Positions 33,693 through 41,728 of a stretch of DNA of 41,923 bases are shown here, piece after piece. The translations under genes and the position numbers were made by a program. Below the pieces are notes generated by a model. That model had not been told where the DNA came from. It did not search any database and saw only the letters and a program-made list of their open reading frames with translations. The DNA is from Deltaproteobacteria bacterium (lineage in GTDB: Bacteria; Myxococcota_A; UBA9160; PR03), in the NCBI GenBank assembly GCA_035063765.1, contig JAPSFT010000030.1, forward strand, positions 1 to 41,923. The letters run 5' to 3'. Positions within the stretch are counted from its first letter, which is position 1. Every line of letters begins with the position of its first letter.

Positions 33693-34159
33693 GCCTCACG
33701 ATCGGCGACGTGAAGCCGGGCCTCGCGCTGCCCGAGCTGGCGGTGGACGTGAGCGCCACGACCGTGGTGCTCGGCGCGCTCGCGAGCCGCGACTGGCGGC
33801 CGATGCACCACGACCGGGACTTCGCGCAGCAGCGCAACGGCGTGCGCGACATCTTCCTGAACACGCCGAACCTGGCGGCCTGGTACGAGCGCTACCTCGG
33901 CGACTGGTGCGGCCCCACCGGCCGGCTCGGCCGCGTTCGCTTCCGGATCCGCGACTCGATCTTCCCGGGCGACCGGATGGTCTTCCGCGGCACCGTCGAG
34001 AAGGTGGAGACCGACGACGCCGGCTGCGCCTGGGTCGAGGTGGCCGTGCGGGTGAGCGTCGGCGAGCGCGCCTGCGGCGAGTGCACGGCGCGAATCGCGC
34101 TCCCGAGCGCGCCCGGCGACAACCCCTGGCGGCGCAAGGGCGCGGAGTGGAGGCCCTGA
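33689..34159 (+). CDS. MaoC-like enoyl-CoA hydratase half
   Basis: 156 residues from GTG 33689 with AGGGAG just before. The hydratase-type active segment reads ALASRDWRPMHHDRDFAQQR (about 31-50), with the Asp and His of the MaoC signature (D-x4-H). IFLNTPNLAAWYERYLGDW and RVRFRIRDSIFPGDRMVF (the overhang and hotdog strands) follow. Together with the preceding gene it would form a heteromeric hydratase like ChsH1-ChsH2 of cholesterol side-chain degradation, which is an analogy only. Confidence 0.9.
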   Translation: MSLTIGDVKPGLALPELAVDVSATTVVLGALASRDWRPMHHDRDFAQQRNGVRDIFLNTPNLAAWYERYLGDWCGPTGRLGRVRFRIRDSIFPGDRMVFRGTVEKVETDDAGCAWVEVAVRVSVGERACGECTARIALPSAPGDNPWRRKGAEWRP

Positions 34160-34160
34160 G

Positions 34161-35312
34161 ATGGATCTCGATCTCACCGAGGAACAGGAGCTGCTGCGCG
34201 AGACCGTGCGCCGCGTGTGCGCGGAGCACGCGCCGCTCGAGGTCGTCCGCAAGCTGGAGGACGACCCGACCGGCTACCCGCCGGCCTTCTGGAAGCAGCT
34301 CGCGGAGACCGGCGTCACGGGCGTCCTGATCCCGGAGTCGTTCGGGGGCTCGGGGCTCGGCCTGCTCGACGCCGCGATCGTGTACGAGGAGCTCGGCCGA
34401 GCACTCTCGCCCTCGCCCCACTTCGCGAGCGCGGTGATGGGCGCGGGCGTCCTGCAGGCAGCCGGCAGCGAGGCACAGCAGCGCGAGTGGCTGCCGCGCG
34501 TCGCCGCGGGCGAGGCGATCCTGACCCCCGCGTGGATGGAGCCCGACGGCGGCTTCGGCCCGCGCGGCGTCCAGCTCGCCGCGCGCGCGGAGGGCGACGG
34601 CTTCGTGCTCGCGGGCCTGAAGCGCCACGTGCCCTTCGCGAGCGCCGCGAGCCGCCTCGTGGTGCTCGCGCGCACGGGCGCCGCCGACACGGCCGTGGAC
34701 CTGTTCCTGGTCGACCCGCGGGCGCCCGGCGTCACGCTGACCCAGCAGAAGAGCCTCGCGGCCGACACCCAGTACCAGGTGCGCTTCGACGCCGTGCGCG
34801 TGCCGGCATCGGCGCGGCTCGGCGCCGCCGGCTCCGGCTGGGCCGCCTGGGAGCGCGTGATGCACGACGGCATCGTGCTGCTCGCGGCCCTCGCGATGGG
34901 CGGCGCCGAGCGCGCCCTCGAGATCACCGTGCAGTACGCGAAGGACCGCCAGCAGTTCGACAAGCCGCTCGGCGCCTTCCAGGCGATCTCGCACTACCTG
35001 GCCGATGCCGCCACCGCGGTGGACGGGGGCAAGACCCTCGTCTACGAGGCCGCCTGGGCGCGCGACCACGGCCGCTCGACGGCGCGCCTCGCGCCGATGG
35101 CGAAGCTCTTCGCCTGCCAGACCTGGCGCGATCTCACCGCGATGTGCCAGCAGGTCTGGGGCGGCGTCGGCTTCACGATCGAGTACGACATCCAGCTCTA
35201 CTTCCGGCGCGCGAAGCAGCTCCAGATCACCTGGTGGGACCCGCGCCATCTCGAGGACCTGGTGGCGGCCGACGTGCTGGACGGCGACGCGCCGTTCCGC
35301 TCGGGACTCTGA
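34161..35312 (+). CDS. Acyl-CoA dehydrogenase, second of operon
   Basis: 383 residues from ATG 34161, one base after the MaoC stop. LTEEQELLRETVRRVCAEHA and the N-terminal domain are ACAD-like, as is TGVTGVLIPESFGGSGLGLL (about 52-71). The middle region carries the short-chain beta-domain (PDGGFGPRGVQLAARAEGDG), and QVWGGVGFTIEYDIQLYF (about 332-349) is the usual C-terminal segment. It is more divergent than the first ACAD; it could be the non-catalytic partner in a heteromer. Order within the operon supports a pairing, but subunit roles are not decided by the sequence. Confidence 0.92.
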   Translation: MDLDLTEEQELLRETVRRVCAEHAPLEVVRKLEDDPTGYPPAFWKQLAETGVTGVLIPESFGGSGLGLLDAAIVYEELGRALSPSPHFASAVMGAGVLQAAGSEAQQREWLPRVAAGEAILTPAWMEPDGGFGPRGVQLAARAEGDGFVLAGLKRHVPFASAASRLVVLARTGAADTAVDLFLVDPRAPGVTLTQQKSLAADTQYQVRFDAVRVPASARLGAAGSGWAAWERVMHDGIVLLAALAMGGAERALEITVQYAKDRQQFDKPLGAFQAISHYLADAATAVDGGKTLVYEAAWARDHGRSTARLAPMAKLFACQTWRDLTAMCQQVWGGVGFTIEYDIQLYFRRAKQLQITWWDPRHLEDLVAADVLDGDAPFRSGL

Positions 35313-35314
35313 GG

Positions 35315-36550
35315 GTGGGGGCCCAGCGTCCGCCCCTCGCCGGGCTGCGCGTGATCGAGTCCTCGCTGCTCGGGCCGGGCGCCATCACGACCCACCTGGC
35401 CGATCTCGGCGCGGACGTGATCAAGGTGGAGTCGCCCGCCGGCGACTACATCCGCGAGATGACCTGGCCGATCGTCGAGGGCGTGTCGCTGCTCCACCTG
35501 CACGTGCACCGCGGCAAGCGCTCGCTCGTGCTCGACCTGCGCAAGCCCGAGGCGGTCGAGGTGTACAAGGACCTGGCGCGCGGCGCCGACGTGGTGGTCG
35601 AGGCCATGCGGCCGGGCTCGCTCGCGCGGCGCGGGCTCGGCTACGAGGAGCTGCGCGCGCTCCACCCGAAGCTCGTCTTCTGCAACATCTCCGGCTACGG
35701 GAGCAGCGGGCCCTACCAGGAGCTTCCCGCCCACGGCATCGCCTTCGACACCTGGGCCGGCGTCGTCGGCGTGGCGCGCGACGACGAGGGCTTCACCTAC
35801 ATCCCCGAGCACGCCTCGATCGGGATGCACGCCGGTCCGCTCTTCGGCGCGCTCGGGATCCTGGCCGCCGTGCTGCGCGCGCGCGAGACCGGCCAGGGCT
35901 GCCAGCTCGAGCTCGGGCAGAGCGACGCCGCAGCCTACATGGACTGGTACCGGATCGAGAGCTGGCGCGCGTACGAGCGCCCCGCCGACGTGGTCACGGG
36001 CAACCAGGCCGACGGCTACGAGCGCCGCGCGCCCGGCACCGCCGGGATGCGCGAGGGCGTCCGCTACCAGATCTACGAGTCCCGGGACGGGCACGTGCTC
36101 TTCATGGCCAGCGAGCAGGCCTTCTGGAAGCATTTCTGCGAAGCCGTCGGCCGGCCCGAGCTCTTCGAGCGCTGGCCCGGCTCCCGCTACGCCGACCACG
36201 CGCGGGGCAACCGCGCGCTCCAGCGCGAGCTGCGCGAGATCTTCCGCACCCGCACGAGCGCGGAGTGGCTGCGCCTCGGCGCCGAGAAGAACTTCCCGGT
36301 GGCGCCCGTCAACACGCCGAAGACGATCGCCGGCGACCCGCAGTTCCAGGCGCGCTTCCCCTGGTACCCCCACGAGCAGCACGGAGCCGACATGCTGCCC
36401 TTCCCGGTCCACTTCGCGGGCGAGGAGCTGCCGGCCCCGACGCGCGCCCCGACGGTGGGCCAGCACACCGACGAGGTCCTCTCGCAGGTGCTCGGCTACG
36501 GCCCCGATCGCATCGCGCGGCTGCGCGAGCAGGGAGTGCTCGGGGAGTAG
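35315..36550 (+). CDS. Class III CoA-transferase paralogue lacking the usual catalytic Asp
   Basis: 411 residues from GTG 35315, two bases after the second ACAD (weak ribosome site). Family features are LAGLRVIESSLLGPGAITTH, ADLGADVIKVESPAGDYIRE and VFCNISGYGSSGPYQELPAH (about 115-135). Where the first CaiB-type protein has IADSAAGG, this one reads HASIGMHAGPLFGALGIL: the catalytic Asp of Frc/AMACR is replaced (Gly by my alignment). The C-terminal half is typical (SEQAFWKHFCEAVGRPELFE, APVNTPKTIAGDPQFQAR). It may be a partner subunit of the other CaiB or a different activity. Confidence 0.9.
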   Translation: MGAQRPPLAGLRVIESSLLGPGAITTHLADLGADVIKVESPAGDYIREMTWPIVEGVSLLHLHVHRGKRSLVLDLRKPEAVEVYKDLARGADVVVEAMRPGSLARRGLGYEELRALHPKLVFCNISGYGSSGPYQELPAHGIAFDTWAGVVGVARDDEGFTYIPEHASIGMHAGPLFGALGILAAVLRARETGQGCQLELGQSDAAAYMDWYRIESWRAYERPADVVTGNQADGYERRAPGTAGMREGVRYQIYESRDGHVLFMASEQAFWKHFCEAVGRPELFERWPGSRYADHARGNRALQRELREIFRTRTSAEWLRLGAEKNFPVAPVNTPKTIAGDPQFQARFPWYPHEQHGADMLPFPVHFAGEELPAPTRAPTVGQHTDEVLSQVLGYGPDRIARLREQGVLGE

Positions 36551-36713
36551 GCCGCCCGCGAGGCAAGGAGGAGCCGCAGGGCGAGCGGGGGCCCGCGCGC
36601 AGCCGGAGCGGTGCGTTGGCGGGTTCTGGAGTACGAGGGCCACCGCGCGCGGAGAGCGAGCACGGACCCCCTCTCGCCCGGAGGCTCCGGCGCTGCAACG
36701 GACCAACCTCGCG

Positions 36714-38627
36714 GTGCACGGCGTCGCGCGGCAACCTGCGCGCGTGGAGCGCTTCGCGCCGGTCGACTGCCCGCACGCCTCGAGCTGCCCCGGCTGCCCG
36801 CTGATCCTGCTCGCGCCGGAGGCGCAGCTCGCGGCGAAGGCGGCGCGGCTCGGCCAGGCGCTCGCGCCCTACGCCGTTCTGCGCGACGTGGCGGCCGAGC
36901 CCGTGCGCGCGGCGCCCTCCGTCACCGACTACCGGACGCGCGCGAAGCTGGTGGTTGCGCCCGGCCCCCGCGTCGGCCTGTATCGGCGCGGCGGCCACGA
37001 GGTCCTCGACCTGCCGGGCTGCCGCGTGCTGGCACCCGCCGTCGCGGCGGGCGCAGCCGCCCTGCGCGTCCTGCTCGCCGATCCTCCGCGCGCCGCCGGC
37101 CCGCTGCTGCGCGCCGAAGGCGATGGCCCGGGCCGGCTGCGCGCCGTCGACCTGCGCGAGCTGCGCGACGAGCGCGAGCCCTCTGGATCCTCGGGCCGCG
37201 GCGAGGGCCTGCTCGTGACGCTCGTCGTGCGCACGCCGCCCGCGCCCGATCGCGCCGCGCTGGCCGCAGCGGCCGCCGCGCTCGCCGAGCGCCTGCCCAG
37301 CCTGCGCGGCGTCGCCGTGAGCGAGCACACGGGCCGCTCGCCCCAGCTCCTCGGCGGCACGCCGCGCACGATCCTGGGCCCGGCCCGGCACCGCGGCCAG
37401 CCCTCCGGCGCGGGCGCGCCCTGGGTCCTCGCCGCGGCCGGCGGCTTCGCGCAGGCGCACCGCGAGCAGGCCGCCGCGATCCGGGCCGAGATCGAGAGCG
37501 CGCTCGCCCCGGCGCCGGGGCGCCGGCTGCTCGACGTCTGCGCGGGCAACGGCGCGCTCGCGCTGTCCCTCGCGGCGGCCGGTGCACGCGTCGTCGCCGT
37601 CGAGAGCTTCGCGCCGGCGGCCGAGGCGGCGGCCGCGGCCGCGACCGCGCAGGGGATCGCGGGCCTCCGCGTACGCGCCGAGCCCGCCGAGTCCGCCCTG
37701 CCCCGCCTCGCCGCCGAGGGCGAGCGCTTCGACGGCGCGGTCGTGAACCCGCCGCGGCGCGGGCTCGCGCCGCGCGCGCGGAGCGCGCTCGCCTCGCTCT
37801 GTGCCGGGCCGCTGGCCTACGTCGCGTGCGAGCCGCGCACGCTCGCGCGCGACCTCGCGCACCTGGCCTGGCTCGGCCTGCGCGCCCGCCGCCTCGTCCC
37901 CTTCGACCTGATGCCGCTCACCGCCGAGGTGGAGTGCGTGGCGCTGCTCGCGCCGGGCGCGCCGCCAGAGGTTCCGGTGCTCTACGAGGACGACACGCTC
38001 CTCGCCGTCGACAAGCCGCCGCACCTGCCGACCGTCCCGCACCCCGAGCGCCCGGGCTCGCTCCTCGAGCGCGTGCGCGCCCTGCCGGGGGCCGGGGCCG
38101 CCGTCCCCGCCCACCGGCTCGACGCCGAGACCAGCGGCGTGTGCCTCTTCGCGCGCTCGGCGGCAGAGGTCGCCCGCGTCCAGGCCGCCCTCGCGGATCC
38201 GGCGGTCGGCAAGCGCTACCTCGCGCTCGTGCGCGGCGTCGGCCGCGCGCGCGGGCGGATCGCCCGGCCGATCGTCGAGGAGGGCCGCGCGCGGCCCGCC
38301 GCGACCCGCTACCGCCGTCTCTCCGTGGTGTCGGGCCACGCGCTCCTCGCGGTCGAGCCCGAGACCGGCCGCACCCACCAGATCCGGCGCCACCTCGCGG
38401 GCGTGGGCCAGCCGGTCCTCGGCGACGAGCGCTACGGGCACGCGCCCTCGAACCGCCACCTGGCCGAGCGCGCGGGCCTCGACCGCCCCTTCCTGCACTG
38501 CGCCGCGCTCGCGCTGCCGTCGCTCGGGCTGCGGCTCGAGGTGCCGCTCGCGCCCGACCTGGCCGCCGTCCTCGAGTGCCTCGGCGGTGCCACCCCGGAG
38601 CCGGCGGGCGGCAGCCGCACCCCCTGA
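36714..38627 (+). CDS. Fused RNA m5U methyltransferase (TrmA/RlmD-like) and RluA-family pseudouridine synthase
   Basis: 637 residues from GTG 36714 (an upstream CTG at about 36692 with GGAGG is an alternative). The N-terminal half is TrmA/RlmD-like: a Cys cluster CPHASSCPGCPL (about 20-31), the SAM segment LLDVCAGNGALALSLAAAGA (about 272-291), VVNPPRRGLAPRAR (about 343-356), and the nucleophile in YVACEPRTLARDLAHL (about 370-385). The C-terminal half (about 420-625) is RluA-type: LYEDDTLLAVDKPPHLPTVP, the catalytic HRLDAETSGVCLFAR (about 465-479), and ETGRTHQIRRHLAGVGQPVL. One protein would make m5U and pseudouridine in rRNA or tRNA. Both parts keep their catalytic residues. Confidence 0.9.
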   Translation: MHGVARQPARVERFAPVDCPHASSCPGCPLILLAPEAQLAAKAARLGQALAPYAVLRDVAAEPVRAAPSVTDYRTRAKLVVAPGPRVGLYRRGGHEVLDLPGCRVLAPAVAAGAAALRVLLADPPRAAGPLLRAEGDGPGRLRAVDLRELRDEREPSGSSGRGEGLLVTLVVRTPPAPDRAALAAAAAALAERLPSLRGVAVSEHTGRSPQLLGGTPRTILGPARHRGQPSGAGAPWVLAAAGGFAQAHREQAAAIRAEIESALAPAPGRRLLDVCAGNGALALSLAAAGARVVAVESFAPAAEAAAAAATAQGIAGLRVRAEPAESALPRLAAEGERFDGAVVNPPRRGLAPRARSALASLCAGPLAYVACEPRTLARDLAHLAWLGLRARRLVPFDLMPLTAEVECVALLAPGAPPEVPVLYEDDTLLAVDKPPHLPTVPHPERPGSLLERVRALPGAGAAVPAHRLDAETSGVCLFARSAAEVARVQAALADPAVGKRYLALVRGVGRARGRIARPIVEEGRARPAATRYRRLSVVSGHALLAVEPETGRTHQIRRHLAGVGQPVLGDERYGHAPSNRHLAERAGLDRPFLHCAALALPSLGLRLEVPLAPDLAAVLECLGGATPEPAGGSRTP

Positions 38628-38650
38628 CCTCGATCGCGTCCTCGGCACCC

Positions 38651-39901
38651 TCAGGAGGAGCGCGGCGCGCGCCGCTCCGCGAGGAAGGCGGCCAGCGCGC
38701 CGGCGGCGCTTGCGAAGCGCCCAGACTCGAGGAGGAGAGCCACGACGAGATGGGCGCAGGGCGCGCCGGCGGGGTCCTCGGGCTCGAGATCGAAGAGGAA
38801 GCCGGGCTGCACGAGGAGGCCCGGGCCGTCGAGCAGGCCGAGCGCGAGCGCCTCCTCGTCGCGGGCGCCCGGGACGCGCACGATCGCCGCCCAGCCCGCC
38901 TCGGCCGGCAGCACGTGCGCGCCGACGCCTTCGAGCGTCGCGACGAGCCGGGTGCGGTTGGCGGCGACACGCGCGCGCAGTGCGGCGCCGATCGCCTCGC
39001 GCTGACCGAGCAGGCCCGGGAGCGCGGCCGCCAGCAGGGGGGACACCGAGAGGTAGGCGTCGGCCGCGAACTCGAGGCGCGCGAGCGCCTCGTCGCGCGC
39101 CGCCGCCGGGCCGGCCACCACGATCCAGGCGACCTTGAGCTGCGGGAGCGCCAGCAGCTTGGAGGCGCCCGAGAGCACGAAGTGCAGCGGCCCCCCGCCG
39201 TCGGCGGCGCCGGCCAGCGCGCCCGCGGGCGCGTCCGGCGTGAGCGCGGAATCCGCGAAGACCTCGTCGGAGACGAGCGCGAGGCGGCGCGCCGCCGCGA
39301 GGGCGCGCAGCGCCGCCAGGTCGGCGGGGTCGACGAAGCTGCCGGTCGGGTTGTGGGGATGGATCAGGACGATCGCGCGGCTGCGCGGCTCGATCGCCGC
39401 GGCGAGCGCCGCAACGTCGATCCGCCAGCGCGCGCCGCCGCCCGCGGGCTCGCGCAGCGGGTAGCGATGCGCGTCCACGCCCTCGAGCGCGGCCAGGTGC
39501 TCGAAGAGCGGATAGCCCGGGGCCGGCAGGTGGACGAGGTCGCCCGGGTCCGCGAGCACCCGGAACAGGTGCGCGTAGCCCTCGCTGGTGCCGGCGGTGA
39601 GCAGCACCTGCCCGGGCCCGACCGCGGCTCCGTCGCAGGCGTGCAGGGCAGCGATCGCCGCGCGCGCCGCGAGCGGCCCGCGCGGGTCCGGCTCGTAACG
39701 GGCCGAGCGCGGATCGCGCGCCGCTGCGGCCAGCGCCCCGGCGAGCGCTGCGGCGGGCTCCCGGAAGCCCGCGCGGGTCGGGTTCGCATCGGCGAGGTCG
39801 AGGACCGGCTGGCCGCGCGCGCGGCGCTCCGCCGCCCGCGCGGCCAGGGGGCCGGGCGTCAGGTCCCAGGCGGCGCGCCGCGCAAAGCGCGGCCCGCTCA
39901 A
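38651..39901 (-). CDS. Class I/II PLP-dependent aminotransferase
   Basis: 416 residues from TTG 39901, which overlaps the GST stop (TTGA), a translational-coupling start. The PLP fold is shown by RYEPDPRGPLAARAAIAALH, VLLTAGTSEGYAHLFRVLAD (about 99-118), IVLIHPHNPTGSFVDPADL (about 174-192), LVSDEVFADSALTPDAPAGA and FVLSGASKLLALPQLKVAWI, whose Lys is the PLP lysine (about 236). The C-terminal arginine region contains GLLVQPGFLFDLEPEDPAG. The donor and acceptor cannot be told. It shares a transcript with the GST gene. Confidence 0.92.
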   Translation of the reverse strand: MSGPRFARRAAWDLTPGPLAARAAERRARGQPVLDLADANPTRAGFREPAAALAGALAAAARDPRSARYEPDPRGPLAARAAIAALHACDGAAVGPGQVLLTAGTSEGYAHLFRVLADPGDLVHLPAPGYPLFEHLAALEGVDAHRYPLREPAGGGARWRIDVAALAAAIEPRSRAIVLIHPHNPTGSFVDPADLAALRALAAARRLALVSDEVFADSALTPDAPAGALAGAADGGGPLHFVLSGASKLLALPQLKVAWIVVAGPAAARDEALARLEFAADAYLSVSPLLAAALPGLLGQREAIGAALRARVAANRTRLVATLEGVGAHVLPAEAGWAAIVRVPGARDEEALALGLLDGPGLLVQPGFLFDLEPEDPAGAPCAHLVVALLLESGRFASAAGALAAFLAERRAPRSS

Positions 39902-40518
39902 GCCTTGCTCGACTCCGCGCTCGGCCGCGCCGCCACGCGCTCGAACCAGCGCGGGATCCAGGCGAGCTTCGCGTCGAGCGGCTGGCCGACCGTGCGGCCG
40001 AAGTCGAGGAAGCCGAACAGGAAGAGGTCGGCGAGCGTGAAGCGCGCACCCGCGATCCACTCGTTGCCGGCCATCAGCCCGTCGAGCCACGCGAGCTTCT
40101 CGCGCGCGATCGCCTTCAGGTCGTCGGCGGCCTGCGGGATCACGTGCATGCGGTCCTTGAAGAGCGCGAGCCCTTCGGCGTAGCGGAAGCCGTTCGCCAG
40201 CGGCTCGACGATGTTGAGGTCGATGCGGCGCAGCCACATGCGGGTCCGGGCGCGCTCCTCGGGCGTCGCGCCGACCAGGACCGGCTGCGGGTGCTTCTCC
40301 TCGAGGTACTCGCAGATCGGCAGGATCTCGGAGAGGAAGCTGCCGTCGTCGAGCTCGAGACAGGGCATCTGGCCGGACGGGTTGCGGCGCAGGTGCGGCT
40401 CGCGGCGGTTGTCGCCCTTCATCAGGTCGACGGGCTCGCGCGGGATCACGACGCCCTTCTCGGCCAGGAACATGCGCACGATGCGCGGGTTGGGTCCGAT
40501 CGAGTCGTAGAGCTTCAC
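39898..40518 (-). CDS. Glutathione S-transferase family protein
   Basis: 206 residues from ATG 40518. The thioredoxin-like N-domain (MKLYDSIGPNPRIVRMFLAE) has Ser/Pro-type active-site residues (SIGPNPR), and the cis-Pro and gamma-glutamyl sites lie in RRNPSGQMPCLELDDGS (about 45-61) and SEILPICEYLEEKHPQPVLV. The C-terminal helical domain is complete, ending near GRTVGQPLDAKLAWIPRWFE. Typical length for a cytosolic GST of Proteobacteria. It overlaps the aminotransferase start by four bases. Confidence 0.93.
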   Translation of the reverse strand: MKLYDSIGPNPRIVRMFLAEKGVVIPREPVDLMKGDNRREPHLRRNPSGQMPCLELDDGSFLSEILPICEYLEEKHPQPVLVGATPEERARTRMWLRRIDLNIVEPLANGFRYAEGLALFKDRMHVIPQAADDLKAIAREKLAWLDGLMAGNEWIAGARFTLADLFLFGFLDFGRTVGQPLDAKLAWIPRWFERVAARPSAESSKA

Positions 40519-40567
40519 GGGGGTCCTCCGCTCGGATGGAGCGCGGAGGATACTCCTGCGGCCCGGC

Positions 40568-41449
40568 TCAGCCCATGGCGCGGTTGCGCCCGGCGACCTT
40601 GGCCTCGAGCAGGCGGGCGTCGGCCGCCGAGATCAGGTCCTCGGGCGCGATCACCTCCGGCCCGAGGGCGGCGACGCCGGCCGAGATCGTGACCGGGAGG
40701 CGCTGGCCGTGCCAGTGGAACTCGTGGAGCTCGACGCGGCCGCGCATGCGCTCGGCCACGATGCGCGCACCGGCGAGGCTCGTCTCGGGCATCACGATCA
40801 CGAACTCGTCGCCCCCGTAGCGCGCCAGGCACTCCTCGCGGCGCACCCCCTCGCGAGCCACCTCGACGGCGCTGCGCAGGAGGTGGTCGCCCGCGGCGTG
40901 CCCGAAGCCGTCGTTGATCGTCTTGAAGCGGTCGACGTCGAAGAGCAGGACCGAGAGCGGCCGCGCGTGGCGGCGGCAGCGCGAGATCTCGCGCGCCACG
41001 AAGTCCATCAGGTAGCGGCGGTTGAAGGCGCGCGTGAGCCCGTCCACGATCGTGAGCTGGTAGATCTCCTCGTGGTACTGCGACTCGACGTCGCCGCCGG
41101 CGAGGAACTTGAAGACCACGCCGACGAGCTCGATGCGGTCCCCGCTCGTGAGGCGCACGGGCCGATCGGCGGGGACCGGGCGGCCGTTGAGCCAGGTGCC
41201 GTTGGTCGAGCCGAGGTCGCGCAGCCAGACGCCGTCGGCGAGCTCCACGCGGCAGTGCGCCCGCGAGATGCCGTCGACCGGAACGACCACGTCGGCCTCC
41301 GTCTCGCGGCCGATCACGAGCGTCGGGTCCTCGAGCGGGATCCTGCGCCCGAGGTCCGGGCCGCAGATCACGACCAGGCAGGGCGCGAGCGCGCTCTCAC
41401 CGGGCAGCTTGCCGAGCCAATGGACGGGCCGCAGGCGCGTGGTGTCCAT
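40568..41449 (-). CDS. FHA domain-diguanylate cyclase (GGDEF)
   Basis: 293 residues from ATG 41449, chosen for the GGAGGAGG directly before; an earlier ATG at 41473 also exists. The FHA domain shows VIGRETEADVVVPVDGISRA then HCRVELADGVWLRDLGSTNGTW (about 41-80), the phosphothreonine-binding pattern. A GGDEF domain follows: TIVDGLTRAFNRRYLMDFVA (about 135-154), LLFDVDRFKTINDGFGHAAG and RYGGDEFVIVMPETSLAGAR, with the active-site motif intact. It likely makes cyclic di-GMP when its FHA domain binds a phosphorylated partner; no I-site (RxxD) is obvious just before the GGDEF. It is cytoplasmic with no membrane helices. Confidence 0.93.
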   Translation of the reverse strand: MDTTRLRPVHWLGKLPGESALAPCLVVICGPDLGRRIPLEDPTLVIGRETEADVVVPVDGISRAHCRVELADGVWLRDLGSTNGTWLNGRPVPADRPVRLTSGDRIELVGVVFKFLAGGDVESQYHEEIYQLTIVDGLTRAFNRRYLMDFVAREISRCRRHARPLSVLLFDVDRFKTINDGFGHAAGDHLLRSAVEVAREGVRREECLARYGGDEFVIVMPETSLAGARIVAERMRGRVELHEFHWHGQRLPVTISAGVAALGPEVIAPEDLISAADARLLEAKVAGRNRAMG

Positions 41450-41728
41450 CGGGCCTCCTCCGATCCGTCCCATCCCTTCGGAAGCCGCGGGAAGCGCTGA
41501 AGGCCTCCCCGCGAATGGGGCCCGGCACCCCCGCCTGGGAGATCGGCTCCGGCTGGGCTATCCACCTGCCAGGAGCTCTCCCGGTCGACGTCGACTCCGG
41601 GCTCGGCCCTTCCTCCCCGTCTCCGCAAGAGTCCTGCGGCATCCGCCTCCGGAGCATCGTGCTCGAGCGGCGCCGCGATTCCGAGCTCGGGCCCGCGGCC
41701 GGTCGCCGGGGGCTCACGAGGCAACCCG

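Noticed and set aside
36601-36713. Possible short gene before the fused methyltransferase, starting at a GTG near 36612
   Set aside because: The frame is basic, low in information and continues antisense-like over the real gene; only the region between the CoA-transferase and the fusion gene is at issue, and I see no ribosome site or domain.
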